Positions 33,362 to 44,241 of a stretch of 64,000 nucleotides of DNA are shown piece by piece. Source of the DNA: Hydrogenophilales bacterium. GTDB lineage: Bacteria; Pseudomonadota; Gammaproteobacteria; Burkholderiales; Thiobacillaceae. Each line of letters opens with the position of its first letter. The first letter of the stretch is position 1. The position numbers and the translations under genes were made by a program. The notes under the pieces were generated by a model, which saw only the letters and a program-made list of their open reading frames with translations, was not told where the DNA came from and did not search any database. Location: positions 1 through 64,000 of the forward strand of contig JAGXGM010000037.1 in NCBI GenBank assembly GCA_024636675.1, read 5' to 3'.

Positions 33362-34456
33362 TTACAACGTAACGGCACGCAGGCGCTCGGCGGCCTGTTC
33401 CGGATTGATGGTGTTGACGAACAATCCCGAGCCCAGCTCGAAACCGGTGGGAATCGAGGTGCGTGGACAGATTTCCAGGTGCCAGTGGTAGCTTGACGCA
33501 TGGGCCTGCGGCTGACTGTCGTGCGGCACGGAGTGCAGGAAGAAGTTGTACTGCGCGCCGCCGATGACGGCATCCAGCCGCGCCATGGTGCGCTTCATTA
33601 CCCGCGCCAGATCGGCCATGTCATCGCCGCGCACGTCGAGAAAATCGGCTTGGTGCACCAGCGGCAGGATGTGTACCTCCCACTCGTAGCGGCTGGCAAA
33701 CGGTTTGATGGCAATGAACTTTTCGCCACGCTCGACCACGTACTGGCCGACATTGATCTTGCGGCGCACCGCACCGGACTGCCGGTCGTAGATCGTCGCC
33801 TCGAAGGTCAGCGCCTCATCGATCAGCGCGCAGAAAATGCAGTGATGATGCTTGGCGTAATGCGCGGCGCTGTTGCGCACTTCGGCGTCGACGTTTTCCG
33901 GCACCACCGGCATCGCGATCACCTGGCTGTGGGTATGGGGGATCGAGGCACCGGCGGCGGGGCCGAAGTTCTTGAACACCAGCACGTATTTCAGCCGCTC
34001 GTCCGATGCGAACAATTGGCGCATCCGCGTCTGATAGACGCCGAACAGTGCCGCCAGGTGCGATTCCTCCATTTCGTGCACGGCGATGCCATGTTCATGG
34101 TGGTCGATGATGACCTCGTGCCGGCCGTAGCCGTCGATGGTTTGCTGCAGGCCGAAATTGAAGCCGGCCTGTTCGCGGTCGTCGCCCAGCACCGGGTAGA
34201 GATTTTCCACCATACGGATCTGCCAGTCGCCGGTTTCCGGCCAGCTCAGAATCAGTGGCGGTGTCTTGTGTTCGTTGCCGCGGCAGAACGGGCAGGTTTC
34301 GACATGCTTGCGCGTATCGCGCGGTGCCAGTTCCTCGGCCTTTTTCGGGCGCATGCCGCGCGCCGTGGCAACCAGCACGGACTCACTCGGCACGATGGGA
34401 TTGATGCGGATTTCACGGACATCACTGCTAGGGGTGGTGGTATTCAAATCTGACAT
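33362..34456 (-). CDS. GalT-like HIT-superfamily nucleotidyltransferase, candidate APS:phosphate adenylyltransferase
   Basis: CPFCRGNEHKTPP, IDHHEHGIAVHEM, SIPHTHSQVIAMPVVP; 364 aa. Confidence 0.85.
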   Translation of the reverse strand: MSDLNTTTPSSDVREIRINPIVPSESVLVATARGMRPKKAEELAPRDTRKHVETCPFCRGNEHKTPPLILSWPETGDWQIRMVENLYPVLGDDREQAGFNFGLQQTIDGYGRHEVIIDHHEHGIAVHEMEESHLAALFGVYQTRMRQLFASDERLKYVLVFKNFGPAAGASIPHTHSQVIAMPVVPENVDAEVRNSAAHYAKHHHCIFCALIDEALTFEATIYDRQSGAVRRKINVGQYVVERGEKFIAIKPFASRYEWEVHILPLVHQADFLDVRGDDMADLARVMKRTMARLDAVIGGAQYNFFLHSVPHDSQPQAHASSYHWHLEICPRTSIPTGFELGSGLFVNTINPEQAAERLRAVTL

Positions 34457-34629
34457 GCGGCTTCTCCTCTGCCGGCCAGCTTAAATCAGCCCGGGCCTGG
34501 CTGTCGGTTCATAATTCTTATACCCCCTGTGAGGCTTTTTATCCCCGCCCGCGCCAGGGGCTTGCGTTGACGAAGCCCCGTCCGGCGCCGACAATGGAAA
34601 CCTTTTCCCGCAGCTTCGGAGCTTGACCC

Positions 34630-34914
34630 ATGGATATCGACAAAACCCTGCATGACGAACAGCGCATCATGCGCATGATGCGCAAGACGCTTACCTCCAT
34701 CGTGCGCGACACCGCGCCGCGTGACGGCAATCCCAGCCCCTTGACCGAAGCCACTGTGCTCGGCATCAAGGATTGTCTGGTGGTGATTTCAAACCGGGAA
34801 GTCGAACTCGCCAAGCTCACCGGGCGTACCCTGGAAGAGCGCCCGCACTACTCTGACGAAAAGCCCAGCGCCCACGTCGTCAAGATCAGCAATATTCCGA
34901 AAAAAACGCACTGA
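34630..34914 (+). CDS. Small conserved-looking hypothetical protein
   Basis: 94 aa ORF with good coding composition, directly upstream of another small ORF. Confidence 0.65.
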   Translation: MDIDKTLHDEQRIMRMMRKTLTSIVRDTAPRDGNPSPLTEATVLGIKDCLVVISNREVELAKLTGRTLEERPHYSDEKPSAHVVKISNIPKKTH

Positions 34915-34916
34915 CG

Positions 34917-35168
34917 ATGCCGCAAGCCACCAGCCTGTTCACCGATGTCGAATCGAAAGTCGTCGGCACCTCGGCGGTGGTGATCTATGCGCCTGCTGGC
35001 AAGAAACGCCAGCGCTTTCCCGAAGGGGTGGTTGAGGTTTACACGAGTGAAACCGAGGCGCTGGCGCACGCCGACCCGGACAAGGGCCGTCATGCGGCCA
35101 TCGCCAGCGGCCCGTCGCGTTCATCCGAGGGCTTCAGGCTGTTCTACCTGGTGCGCTGGCTGGACTAA
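34917..35168 (+). CDS. Small hypothetical protein
   Basis: 83 aa ORF starting 2 nt after the previous stop. Confidence 0.6.
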   Translation: MPQATSLFTDVESKVVGTSAVVIYAPAGKKRQRFPEGVVEVYTSETEALAHADPDKGRHAAIASGPSRSSEGFRLFYLVRWLD

Positions 35169-35175
35169 GCTTTAC

Positions 35176-36585
35176 TCAGTCCTTGCCGTAGACCTTGCGC
35201 CGCACCCGCTTTTTGCGCCGCATCCGTGTCGCCTCGCTCTCGGTCATGGGGCCGCGCGTCTTGCCTTCGTACGGATTACTGGCGCCGCCTTCCTTGATCT
35301 GGATGCGCAGCGGCGTGCCCTGCAGCTTGAACGCCTTGCGGAAACTGCTTTCCAGGTAGCGCTTGTAGTCGTCGCGCAGGCCCTCCAGCGCGTTACCGTG
35401 CAGGATGATGACCGGCGGATTCTTGCCGCCCTGGTGGGCATAGCGCGGCTTCGGGCGGAACAGGCCATTCTTCGGGGGGGCGTGCTGTTCCACTGCCATC
35501 TCCAGCACCCGCGTGAGCTTGGGCGTTGACAGCTTGATAAAGGCGGCGGCGTGCGCAGCCTCTACGTCTTTCAGCAGGTTTTCCAGGCCCTTGCCCTTTA
35601 GCGCCGAGATGTAGTTGAAGCGGGCAAAATCGAGAAACGCCAGTTTGCGCCCGATGTCGCGCTTGACGTCGTCGCGCTGCTCTGCGGAAAGCCCATCCCA
35701 CTTGTTGACCGCGACCACCAGCGCGCGCCCGGTTTCCAGCACGAAGCCCGCCAGGTGCGCGTCCTGCTCGGAAATGTTCTCGCGCGCGTCGAGCACCAGC
35801 ACTACCACATTGGCGTCCTCGATCGCCTGCAGGGTCTTGATGACGGAGAATTTCTCCACCGTCTCGAACACCTTGCCGCGGCGGCGCAGGCCGGCGGTGT
35901 CAATCAGGATATAGGGCTTGTCGTCGCGCTCGAACTCGACATAAATTGAATCGCGCGTGGTGCCCGGTTGGTCGAACGCGATGACGCGTTCCTCGCCTAC
36001 CAGCGTGTTGACCAGCGTCGATTTGCCGACGTTGGGGCGCCCCACCAACGCAATCTTGGGGATGCCGAAATCGTCTCTCTTCTCTTCCTCTTCTGAAAAC
36101 GGCGCCAGCGCCTCGGCCACCAGATCGGAAACGCCGTCGCCGTGCGCGCTGGAAATGGCCAGCGGCTGGCCCAGCGCGAGCTCGTGAAACTCGGCGGTGA
36201 TCACGGCAGCATTCATGCCTTCGGCCTTGTTGACCGCGAGCAGTACCGGGCACGACGCGCGACGCAGACGGTCGGCGATCAGCTTGTCCTGTTGTGTCAG
36301 GCCCGCGCGGGCATCGACCAGGAAAATGATGGCGTCGGCCTCGTCGATGGCCTGCAGCGTCTGGCGCGCCATTTCGGCGAGGATACCGTCGGTAACGACC
36401 GGCTCCAGGCCGCCAGTGTCGACGACCAGATAGGGCTTTTCGCCGAGGCGTCCACGCCCGTAATGGCGATCGCGCGTCATCCCGGGCAGATCGTGCACCA
36501 GCGCATCGCGCGTGCCGGTAAGGCGATTAAAGAGAGTGGACTTGCCGACGTTGGGCCGACCGACCAGAACCAGGGTGGGGAGCAT
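35176..36585 (-). CDS. der: Ribosome biogenesis GTPase Der (EngA)
   Basis: Two G domains [16 protein letters not shown] and [20 protein letters not shown]. Confidence 0.98.
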   Translation of the reverse strand: MLPTLVLVGRPNVGKSTLFNRLTGTRDALVHDLPGMTRDRHYGRGRLGEKPYLVVDTGGLEPVVTDGILAEMARQTLQAIDEADAIIFLVDARAGLTQQDKLIADRLRRASCPVLLAVNKAEGMNAAVITAEFHELALGQPLAISSAHGDGVSDLVAEALAPFSEEEEKRDDFGIPKIALVGRPNVGKSTLVNTLVGEERVIAFDQPGTTRDSIYVEFERDDKPYILIDTAGLRRRGKVFETVEKFSVIKTLQAIEDANVVVLVLDARENISEQDAHLAGFVLETGRALVVAVNKWDGLSAEQRDDVKRDIGRKLAFLDFARFNYISALKGKGLENLLKDVEAAHAAAFIKLSTPKLTRVLEMAVEQHAPPKNGLFRPKPRYAHQGGKNPPVIILHGNALEGLRDDYKRYLESSFRKAFKLQGTPLRIQIKEGGASNPYEGKTRGPMTESEATRMRRKKRVRRKVYGKD

Positions 36586-36708
36586 TAGCTAAAATTCGAA
36601 TCCATAAACATTTATAAAGGCGGTCGCCGAGATCGAAAGGCTTGATTGGCCTTTTCCTCGATGCCCGTTGCGCCCGCCTTATCGATCAATCATCAAGTCG
36701 CTCAAGAC

Positions 36709-37848
36709 TCACCTGAGTCTGAAAGCGACGATGCCGCCCTTGTCGGTCTGCACCGCAAATCCCGGCCCGATATCGACCGCCGCCGCGCGCACGCCGCTGT
36801 CGACCTTGGCGCGCGCAACGAAGCTGCCGTCAGCGGCCGACAGCACATGCACGACACCTTCGCCATCGGCCACTACCACCCAGTCGCCGAGCGCCAGCGG
36901 CGCGGTGACCTGGCGGCGCGCCAGCTTGTCCTGGCGCCAGCCGGCGCGACCGCTGACCTTGTCGTAGGCGGTGACGGCGTCCTTGTCGTCGGTGACGTAG
37001 ACATTGCGCTCGTCCATCGCCAGCCCGGTGTTGCTGGAAGTGTCGCGCGCCCACAACAGCGCGCCGTTGCCGCGGTTGAAGCAGGCCACCCGCCCCTGGT
37101 AGGCGACGGCGCACACCTGCCGCTCGTCCACCACCGGATTGCCCATCACATCGGCCACCCGTTCGAGTTCGGTCGCTCCGCGCGGCAGTGCCACCGTGGC
37201 CTCCCACAACTGCGCGCCGTTGGCGGGATTGAGCGCGACCAGCTTGCCGCCGGGAAATCCGGCGTAGAGCACGTCGTCTCGCACCACCATCCCGCCCGAA
37301 CCGCGCAGGCTCAAGGCCGGCAGGTTGCGGGTGTACAGCCACTTGCGACTGCCGTCCGCTACAGACAGGCCATGCACGCGGCCGTCACCGGTGCGCGCGA
37401 TCACAATGTCGGCGACTGCCAGCAATTGGCCCGTCACTTCGCTCGACAGCGCCACCTTCCAGCGCATCTGACCATTGGCTTGGTCCAGTGCAAGCAAATC
37501 ACCCTTGCTGCTGCCCGCCAGCACCAGGCCCAGGCCGACCCCGACCCCGGCGGACAGCTTCACATCGGCATCGGCTTTCCACACTGGCTTCCCGGTAGCC
37601 ACGGCAATACGCACTACCTGACTGCCGCCGGCGGCGAAGACGTCGTCGCCTTCGGCCTGCGGGTGAAACACATGACCGGCGGTGTCGCCGGTTTCAACTT
37701 TCCAGGCCTCTGCAAGACTGATGGAAGGCTTGAACTCGACCAGTTCGGCGGGCTTGGCCTTGGCCGGGCCGGAACCAAACCAGCCTCCAATCGTGGAGCA
37801 CCCCGACAGGGCCAATGCCAGACCGATGACAATCAAACGCATCTTCAT
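36709..37848 (-). CDS. bamB: Outer membrane assembly lipoprotein BamB
   Basis: Lipobox ALSGCST; PQQ/WD-like beta-propeller repeats; next to der. Confidence 0.95.
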   Translation of the reverse strand: MKMRLIVIGLALALSGCSTIGGWFGSGPAKAKPAELVEFKPSISLAEAWKVETGDTAGHVFHPQAEGDDVFAAGGSQVVRIAVATGKPVWKADADVKLSAGVGVGLGLVLAGSSKGDLLALDQANGQMRWKVALSSEVTGQLLAVADIVIARTGDGRVHGLSVADGSRKWLYTRNLPALSLRGSGGMVVRDDVLYAGFPGGKLVALNPANGAQLWEATVALPRGATELERVADVMGNPVVDERQVCAVAYQGRVACFNRGNGALLWARDTSSNTGLAMDERNVYVTDDKDAVTAYDKVSGRAGWRQDKLARRQVTAPLALGDWVVVADGEGVVHVLSAADGSFVARAKVDSGVRAAAVDIGPGFAVQTDKGGIVAFRLR

Positions 37849-38486
37849 TTGGATTCCCCTCCCAGCGCATCGAGCTTCAGTTCGACGATATTGCGATAGG
37901 GATTATCTTCCGCCATCTTGCCGAAGGCGGTCTGATAGGCGGCACGCGCTTCGGCCGGCTTGTCCTGCGCCAGCAGCACGTCGCCTTTCAAATCGTGGAA
38001 GCGGAAAGAAAATGCATCGCTGTGCGTGGCGGACAGGGTTTTCAGCGCGGCGTCGTACTGCTTCTGATCGAGTTGCACCCCGGCCAGGCGCAGGCGCGCC
38101 AGATCGCGAACCGCCGGCTCCTTGCTGTTGGCTGCCGCCCACTCCAGCTGGGTCTGCGCACTTTTCAGGTCCTTGGCACCGACGTTCAGTTTGGCCAGCA
38201 AGAGCGCCGCACGCGGCGCATAGGCGGTGCCTTTGTATTGGTCGATCAGCATTGTGCCCGCGTCGCGCGCCGCCTTGACGTCGTTGGCTGCCAGCGACTG
38301 GGTGAGCTGTTCATACACGGTTGCAGCTTCCAGGCTTTGCGTCACCTCGCGGTTCTGCCAGTAGCGCCACCCTGCCGCCACCGCAATCACCACGGCCAGG
38401 CCGACCATCACGAGGCTACCCCAGCGTTTCCACCAGGCCTTCAGTTCGTCCAGCCGTTCCTGTTCGTCGAGATCGTAGGTTGCCAT
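37845..38486 (-). CDS. YfgM-family ancillary SecYEG translocon subunit (TPR)
   Basis: MATYDLDEQERLDELKAWWKRWGSLVMVGLAVVIAVAAGWRYWQ; between bamB and hisS. Confidence 0.92.
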   Translation of the reverse strand: MATYDLDEQERLDELKAWWKRWGSLVMVGLAVVIAVAAGWRYWQNREVTQSLEAATVYEQLTQSLAANDVKAARDAGTMLIDQYKGTAYAPRAALLLAKLNVGAKDLKSAQTQLEWAAANSKEPAVRDLARLRLAGVQLDQKQYDAALKTLSATHSDAFSFRFHDLKGDVLLAQDKPAEARAAYQTAFGKMAEDNPYRNIVELKLDALGGESK

Positions 38487-38500
38487 TGCATGTATGCCTT

Positions 38501-39766
38501 TTAGATTGATGCCTGTTTCAGATATTCGATTGCCAGCGTCACCTCGACGCGGGTCTGCTCGCCGATGCCGCGCAGCGGCTTCAATGTCACCTGCTGGGCA
38601 TTGACTTCGTCGTCGCCGATGATTACCGCATAGCGCGCACGGCTGGCGTCGGCTTTTTTCATCTGCGACTTGAAGCTGCCTCCGCCGCAATGCAGCACGG
38701 CAGCGAGCCCGGCACTGCGCAGTGCTAACGCGACTTGCCAGGCGTACGCCTGCGCTGCGTCTCCGGCGTGAACGATATACGCATCCGGCACCGCTGTCGC
38801 CAGCGGCGTGCTGGCCACCTCCATCAGCGACAACAGGCGCTCGATGCCCATGGCGAAACCGGCCGCGGGAGCCGGCTTGCCGCCCAGCTGCTCGATCAGG
38901 CCGTCGTAGCGTCCGCCTGCGCACACCGTGCCCTGCGCGCCGAGTTGGTCGGTCACCCACTCAAATACAGTGCGGTTGTAGTAGTCGAGCCCACGTACCA
39001 GCCGCGGGTTGATCTCGAATGCAATACCGCTGGCGCGCAACAGACCCTGCAATGCCTCGAAATGCGTCAACGCCGCGTCGTCGAGTTCGTCCATCAGGCT
39101 GGGCGCCGCGTCATTCAGCGGCTGCATCGCAGGGTTCTTGCTGTCAAGGATGCGCAGCGGGTTGCTGTGCAGTCGCCGCCTCGAGTCCTCGTCGAGCGCA
39201 TCCTGATGCGCCTCGAAATAGGCGATCAGTTTGGCGCGGTGACGATGCCGCGACTCATAATCGCCCAAGGTATTGAGCTGTAGCGTCGGCGCAATCCCCA
39301 ACTCGCGCCAGAGATCAGCGCACATCACGATCAGCTCTGCGTCGACGTCGGGCCCGGCAAAGCCGAGCGCCTCGACGCCGATCTGGTGAAACTGCCGATA
39401 GCGGCCCTTCTGCGGGCGCTCATGGCGGAACATCGGGCCGCTATACCAGAGGCGCTTGCCGCCGTCGTACAGGAGGTTGTGCTGAATCACCGCACGTACC
39501 GAGGACGCCGTGCCTTCCGGGCGCAACGCCAGCGATTCGCCGTTCAGTTCGTCGACGAAGGTGTACATCTCTTTTTCGACGATATCGGTCACCTCGCCGA
39601 TGGCGCGCTTGAACAGTCCGGTGTGTTCGAGGATCGGCGTGCGGATTTCGCGATAGCCATAGCGTCGCAGCCAATCGCGCGCGATCGCCTCGAATGCCTG
39701 CCAGGTGTCGGTGGCATCGGGCAGGCAGTCGTTCATGCCGCGCACGGATTGGATGTTGTTGCTCAT
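38501..39766 (-). CDS. hisS: Histidyl-tRNA synthetase
   Basis: [51 protein letters not shown]. Confidence 0.98.
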   Translation of the reverse strand: MSNNIQSVRGMNDCLPDATDTWQAFEAIARDWLRRYGYREIRTPILEHTGLFKRAIGEVTDIVEKEMYTFVDELNGESLALRPEGTASSVRAVIQHNLLYDGGKRLWYSGPMFRHERPQKGRYRQFHQIGVEALGFAGPDVDAELIVMCADLWRELGIAPTLQLNTLGDYESRHRHRAKLIAYFEAHQDALDEDSRRRLHSNPLRILDSKNPAMQPLNDAAPSLMDELDDAALTHFEALQGLLRASGIAFEINPRLVRGLDYYNRTVFEWVTDQLGAQGTVCAGGRYDGLIEQLGGKPAPAAGFAMGIERLLSLMEVASTPLATAVPDAYIVHAGDAAQAYAWQVALALRSAGLAAVLHCGGGSFKSQMKKADASRARYAVIIGDDEVNAQQVTLKPLRGIGEQTRVEVTLAIEYLKQASI

Positions 39767-39788
39767 ATATTAATCAATCAAATGCAGG

Positions 39789-41012
39789 TCATGCGGCGCC
39801 ATAACGCCTGGACACATAATCTTCGACAATCGCCTGAAAATCGGCGGCAATACGATCACCCTTCAGCGTCACGGTCTTTTCGCCATCGACATACACCGGC
39901 GCGACCGGCACTTCGCCGGTGCCGGGCAGCGAGATGCCGATGTTGGCGTGCTTGGATTCGCCGGGTCCGTTGACCACGCAGCCCATCACCGCCACCTGCA
40001 TGGATTCGACACCAGGATACTGGCTGCGCCACAGCGGCATCTGCCTGCGCAGGTAGGACTCGATGTCCTGTGCCAGCTCCTGGAACACGGTCGAGGTGGT
40101 GCGGCCGCAGCCGGGGCAGGCGGTGACTTGGGGGGTAAAGGCCCGCAGGCCGAGCGCCTGCAGGATTTCCTGGCCGACGCGGACTTCCTGGGTGCGGTCA
40201 CCGCCCGGCTCGGGCGTCAGCGAAATGCGGATCGTGTCGCCGATGCCTTCCTGCAGCAGCACCGCCAGGGCGGCGGTCGAGGCGACGATGCCCTTTGAGC
40301 CCATGCCGGCTTCGGTGAGTCCCAAATGCAGTGGATAGTCGCATTGCGACGCCAGATCCCGATATACGGAAATCAGGTCCTGTACCCGGCTCATCTTGCA
40401 CGACAGGATGATTTTGTCGCCGCCCAGACCCAGCTCTTCGGCTTTTTTTGCCGATTCCAGGGCGGAGGCCACCATCGCGCGGCGCATTACCACCCCTGCG
40501 TCTTCCGGCCGCGCAAGGCGCGCGTTGTCGTCCATCATTCGAATCACCAGCGCCTGGTCGAGGCTGCCCCAGTTGACGCCGATGCGCACCGGCTTGTCAT
40601 AGCGGCACGCCACTTCGATCAGGGTGGCGAACTGCTCGTCGCGCTTGTTGCCGCGGCCGATGTTGCCCGGATTGATGCGCAGTTTGGCGAGCGCCTGGGC
40701 GCATTCCGGCACCTGGGTCAGCAGTTTGTGGCCGTTGAAGTGGAAGTCGCCGACCAGCGGTACCCGGCAGCCCAGCACGTCGAGGCGTTCGCGGATGCGC
40801 GGCACCGCGGCAGCGGCTTCCAGCGTATTGACCGTGAGGCGCACCACCTCCGATCCGGCTTCAGCGAGTGCCTGCACCTGGTGCACGGTGCCGGTGATAT
40901 CGACGGTATCGGTATTGGTCATCGACTGCACCACCACGGGCGCGTCGCTGCCAACCAGCACATGACCGATCTGCACCTGGCGGGTAGGGCGGCGGACTAT
41001 TTGGGACATCAT
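39789..41012 (-). CDS. ispG: 4-hydroxy-3-methylbut-2-en-1-yl diphosphate synthase
   Basis: [57 protein letters not shown]. Confidence 0.98.
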   Translation of the reverse strand: MMSQIVRRPTRQVQIGHVLVGSDAPVVVQSMTNTDTVDITGTVHQVQALAEAGSEVVRLTVNTLEAAAAVPRIRERLDVLGCRVPLVGDFHFNGHKLLTQVPECAQALAKLRINPGNIGRGNKRDEQFATLIEVACRYDKPVRIGVNWGSLDQALVIRMMDDNARLARPEDAGVVMRRAMVASALESAKKAEELGLGGDKIILSCKMSRVQDLISVYRDLASQCDYPLHLGLTEAGMGSKGIVASTAALAVLLQEGIGDTIRISLTPEPGGDRTQEVRVGQEILQALGLRAFTPQVTACPGCGRTTSTVFQELAQDIESYLRRQMPLWRSQYPGVESMQVAVMGCVVNGPGESKHANIGISLPGTGEVPVAPVYVDGEKTVTLKGDRIAADFQAIVEDYVSRRYGAA

Positions 41013-41042
41013 TCTTCCAGGAGGGCTATTCTTCGGGCGTGG

Positions 41043-41882
41043 CTATTCTTCAAGCGTAAAACGGGCGACCGTCACGGCAATAAAGGGTTTCAAGTCGATG
41101 GGCCGACCGTTGTATGTCACGCGTGCGTGCGCTGCATTGCCAATCACCACATCGAACGGGGGCTGGCCTGCGACATCGACGCTGCTGCCGGGCCGATTGA
41201 GCTGGCGATACAGCGTGCGATCAGTGGCGTCCTTGATTTCGACCCAGGCCTCGTCACTGAATTCGAGATGCAGCACGCCACTGATCGCCGGGGCTTCGGG
41301 GGCGCCGGCCTCATCTTGCGCGGGAGTTACGGGAGACTCCGGCGCCGGGGTGGATGGCGCAACCGGCACAGGAGCGGCGGCGCCCTCAACGACAGGGGGA
41401 ATCGCATCCGTCGGTTCCGCGACGGGCGCAGGAACAGCGATGGGCGGAGGCCGGCTTTGTGTTTGGGGCGGGACCAACGCCTCCGGCTTGCCTCCCGCCT
41501 CGCTATTGAGCCACCAGTAAAGCGCGACCGGCAAACCTACCAGCAGCAGCAAACCAAGCAGCAGCAGAATCAGCCAGGGCGAGGTCAACCAGGAATGCGG
41601 TTGGGCGGCGGCGGCTGGGCTGACCGCCGTGGGCTCGGCTGGTGCGCCTTCCATGCGCGCCAGCAATGCTTCGGGCGCAAGCCCCAGCAAGCGCGCGTAG
41701 TTGCGCACGAACCCGCGCGCGAACACGAGCGGACCGAGGCTCCCGAAATCATCCGTTTCCATGGCTTCGACCTGGCGCAGCATCAGGCGCAGGCGTGCAG
41801 CGGCATCTTCCAGCGTCATACGCTGCGCCTCACGCGCATCCCGCAAAACCTGTCCGACCGAGGATTGGGCGCTCTCGCTCAT
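41043..41882 (-). CDS. rodZ: RodZ-like helix-turn-helix membrane protein
   Basis: VGQVLRDAREAQRMTLEDAAARLRLMLRQVEAMETDDF; one TM; C-terminal DUF4115-like domain. Confidence 0.9.
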   Translation of the reverse strand: MSESAQSSVGQVLRDAREAQRMTLEDAAARLRLMLRQVEAMETDDFGSLGPLVFARGFVRNYARLLGLAPEALLARMEGAPAEPTAVSPAAAAQPHSWLTSPWLILLLLGLLLLVGLPVALYWWLNSEAGGKPEALVPPQTQSRPPPIAVPAPVAEPTDAIPPVVEGAAAPVPVAPSTPAPESPVTPAQDEAGAPEAPAISGVLHLEFSDEAWVEIKDATDRTLYRQLNRPGSSVDVAGQPPFDVVIGNAAHARVTYNGRPIDLKPFIAVTVARFTLEE

Positions 41883-42652
41883 TCGTATTGCCCCGTCAGC
41901 AACAGTCGCGCCTCATTTGAATCGGGGAAGCGCTTGCGCAGCTGCAGGCCATAGGCCGCTTCCTGCGCGCGGTCGCCCAGCTTGCGTTCCAGCCGCACGC
42001 CCAGCCACAGGCTTTCCGCAGTCGGCGGTGCCAGTTCGGCGTGGCGCCCGAGCAGGCGTTGCGCCTCCATCAACCGGCCCTGGCGGAAATGCAGCCCCGC
42101 CAGCTTCAACACGGTGTTGGCGTTGTCAGGTTGCAGCTTGAGCGACTTCAGCAGGTTGGCTTCGGCCAGCGCAAGGTCGCCTTTCTTCTCCGCGCACAGG
42201 CCGGCGTAAGCCATGGCCTGTTCGGGATGGGCATACAGCGGATTGCGCAGGGCCGTACTGAACTGTTCGAGCCCTTCGTCGTAACGACCCACCGTGCAGA
42301 GAAACCAGCCGAAATTGGTGCGTGCTTCCGAATCATTGCGATCCAGCTCGATGGCGCGGCGGAAGTTCTCCTCGGCCAGCTTGTCCTCGGCCAGCTCCAT
42401 GTAGATCAGGCCATAGATGTTGTAGGCCGGGCCAAAACGGTTGTCGGCAATGATCGCCTTGCGCAGCTCGTCGAGTGCGACCTTGTACTGGGCGCGGGCA
42501 AAATAGGCCCCGGCCAGGTCGGTGAAGGCGCGCGCGCGCTGGCGGCTTTCACTGTCGACTTGCGTATTGGCGACGCCGCTGCCGCTGTCCGTCGGCTGCA
42601 GCGCGCAGCCTGTCAGTAACGCTGCGGCCAGTATGCCCATCCATTTTTTCAC
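41879..42652 (-). CDS. pilW: Type IV pilus biogenesis lipoprotein PilW/PilF (TPR)
   Basis: Lipobox [11 protein letters not shown] repeats; between rodZ and rlmN. Confidence 0.9.
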   Translation of the reverse strand: MKKWMGILAAALLTGCALQPTDSGSGVANTQVDSESRQRARAFTDLAGAYFARAQYKVALDELRKAIIADNRFGPAYNIYGLIYMELAEDKLAEENFRRAIELDRNDSEARTNFGWFLCTVGRYDEGLEQFSTALRNPLYAHPEQAMAYAGLCAEKKGDLALAEANLLKSLKLQPDNANTVLKLAGLHFRQGRLMEAQRLLGRHAELAPPTAESLWLGVRLERKLGDRAQEAAYGLQLRKRFPDSNEARLLLTGQYE

Positions 42653-43752
42653 GCCGTCTCCTTGTGCATTCGTTTCATCACGCGTCCGCTCTTGTCGGCC
42701 ACCTTGCCCGCCAACTGGCCACAGGCGGCATCGATGTCGTCGCCACGCGTCTTGCGTGTGGTGACGACCAGTCCGGCGTCCTGCAGGATTTCGCGGAATA
42801 CGCGCATTGCCTCGGCGCGCGGTTTTTCATAGCCGGAATCCGGGAATGGATTGAACGGAATGAGGTTGAATTTGCACGGCACCTCGCGCGCCAGCTCGAT
42901 CAGCTGGCGCGCATGCTCGGGCGCATCATTCACCCCGGCCAGCATCACGTATTCGAAGGTGATGAAATCGCGCGGCGCATGCACCAGATACCGGCGGCAC
43001 GCCGCCATCAGCTCGCGCAGCGGATACTTCTTGTTGATCGGAACGATCTGGTCGCGCAGCGCATCGTTCGGTGCATGCAGGCTCACTGCCAGCGCCACCG
43101 GACAGCGTTCGGCCAGACGGTCCATCGCCGGCACCAGGCCGGAGGTTGACACCGTCACCCGCCGTCGCGACAGACCATAGGCATGGTCGTCGAGCATGAT
43201 GCCGAGCGCGGTCACCACATTCTCCAGGTTCGCCAGCGGCTCGCCCATACCCATCATCACCACGTTGGTCACCGGGCGGTCGGCAATTTCACCTGTGGTG
43301 CGATTGACCTCGCCGCGCAGGCTGTGATGCGCCACCCATAGCTGACCGATGATCTCGGCCACCGTCAGGTTGCGGTTGAAACCTTGCCGTCCGGTCGAAC
43401 AGAAGGTGCACTCCAGCGCGCAGCCCACCTGCGACGATACGCACAGTGTGCCGCGGTCCGCTTCCGGGATGAAAACGGTTTCGATGCCGTTGGCGACGCC
43501 GACATCGAACAGCCACTTGCGCGTGCCGTCGGTCGAGGTGTGCGCGTAACTGACCGCCGGTGGCGCCACCACCGCCAGCTGCTGCAGCTTTTCGCGCAGG
43601 CTTTTGGCGATGTCGGTCATCTGCGCGAAATCCGCCACCCCGGCCTGATGCACCCAGTGGAACACCTGCCTGGCGCGAAACGGCTTCTCGCCAAGTTCAG
43701 CGAACCAGGCAGTCAGCCCTTCGAGGTCGAAATCAAGCAGGTTTTGCGGCAT
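42649..43752 (-). CDS. rlmN: 23S rRNA (adenine2503-C2)-methyltransferase
   Basis: Radical [48 protein letters not shown]. Confidence 0.98.
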   Translation of the reverse strand: MPQNLLDFDLEGLTAWFAELGEKPFRARQVFHWVHQAGVADFAQMTDIAKSLREKLQQLAVVAPPAVSYAHTSTDGTRKWLFDVGVANGIETVFIPEADRGTLCVSSQVGCALECTFCSTGRQGFNRNLTVAEIIGQLWVAHHSLRGEVNRTTGEIADRPVTNVVMMGMGEPLANLENVVTALGIMLDDHAYGLSRRRVTVSTSGLVPAMDRLAERCPVALAVSLHAPNDALRDQIVPINKKYPLRELMAACRRYLVHAPRDFITFEYVMLAGVNDAPEHARQLIELAREVPCKFNLIPFNPFPDSGYEKPRAEAMRVFREILQDAGLVVTTRKTRGDDIDAACGQLAGKVADKSGRVMKRMHKETA

Positions 43753-43762
43753 GCGGGGGCGT

Positions 43763-44191
43763 TTAGCGGCCGGCGTAGACTTCGCAGGCGGGGAAGAAAT
43801 AGGCAATTTCTATCGCCGCGGTTTCCGGCGCGTCGGAGCCATGCACAGCATTGGCGTCGATGCTCTCGGCGAAATCGGCGCGGATGGTGCCGGCTTCGGC
43901 CTTCTTCGGGTCGGTTGCCCCCATCAGCGCGCGGTTCTTGGCAATCGCGTCTTCGCCTTCCAGCACCTGCAGCACAACCGGGCCGGAAATCATGAACTCG
44001 ACCAGATCCTTGAAGAAGGGACGCTCGCGGTGCACACCGTAGAAACCTTCGGCTTCCTGGCGCGACAGGTGCTTCATCCTGGACGCCACCACCTTGAGGC
44101 CGTTGGTCTCGAAGCGGCTGACGATCTTGCCGACCACATTCTTGGCGACGGCATCGGGTTTGATGATGGAAAAGGTACGCTGAACAGCCAT
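43763..44191 (-). CDS. ndk: Nucleoside diphosphate kinase
   Basis: [43 protein letters not shown]. Confidence 0.98.
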   Translation of the reverse strand: MAVQRTFSIIKPDAVAKNVVGKIVSRFETNGLKVVASRMKHLSRQEAEGFYGVHRERPFFKDLVEFMISGPVVLQVLEGEDAIAKNRALMGATDPKKAEAGTIRADFAESIDANAVHGSDAPETAAIEIAYFFPACEVYAGR

Positions 44192-44241
44192 GTATATGCT
44201 CCGGACAAAAATTAGAAAAAACGTTTAAAAAACCATGAAAA

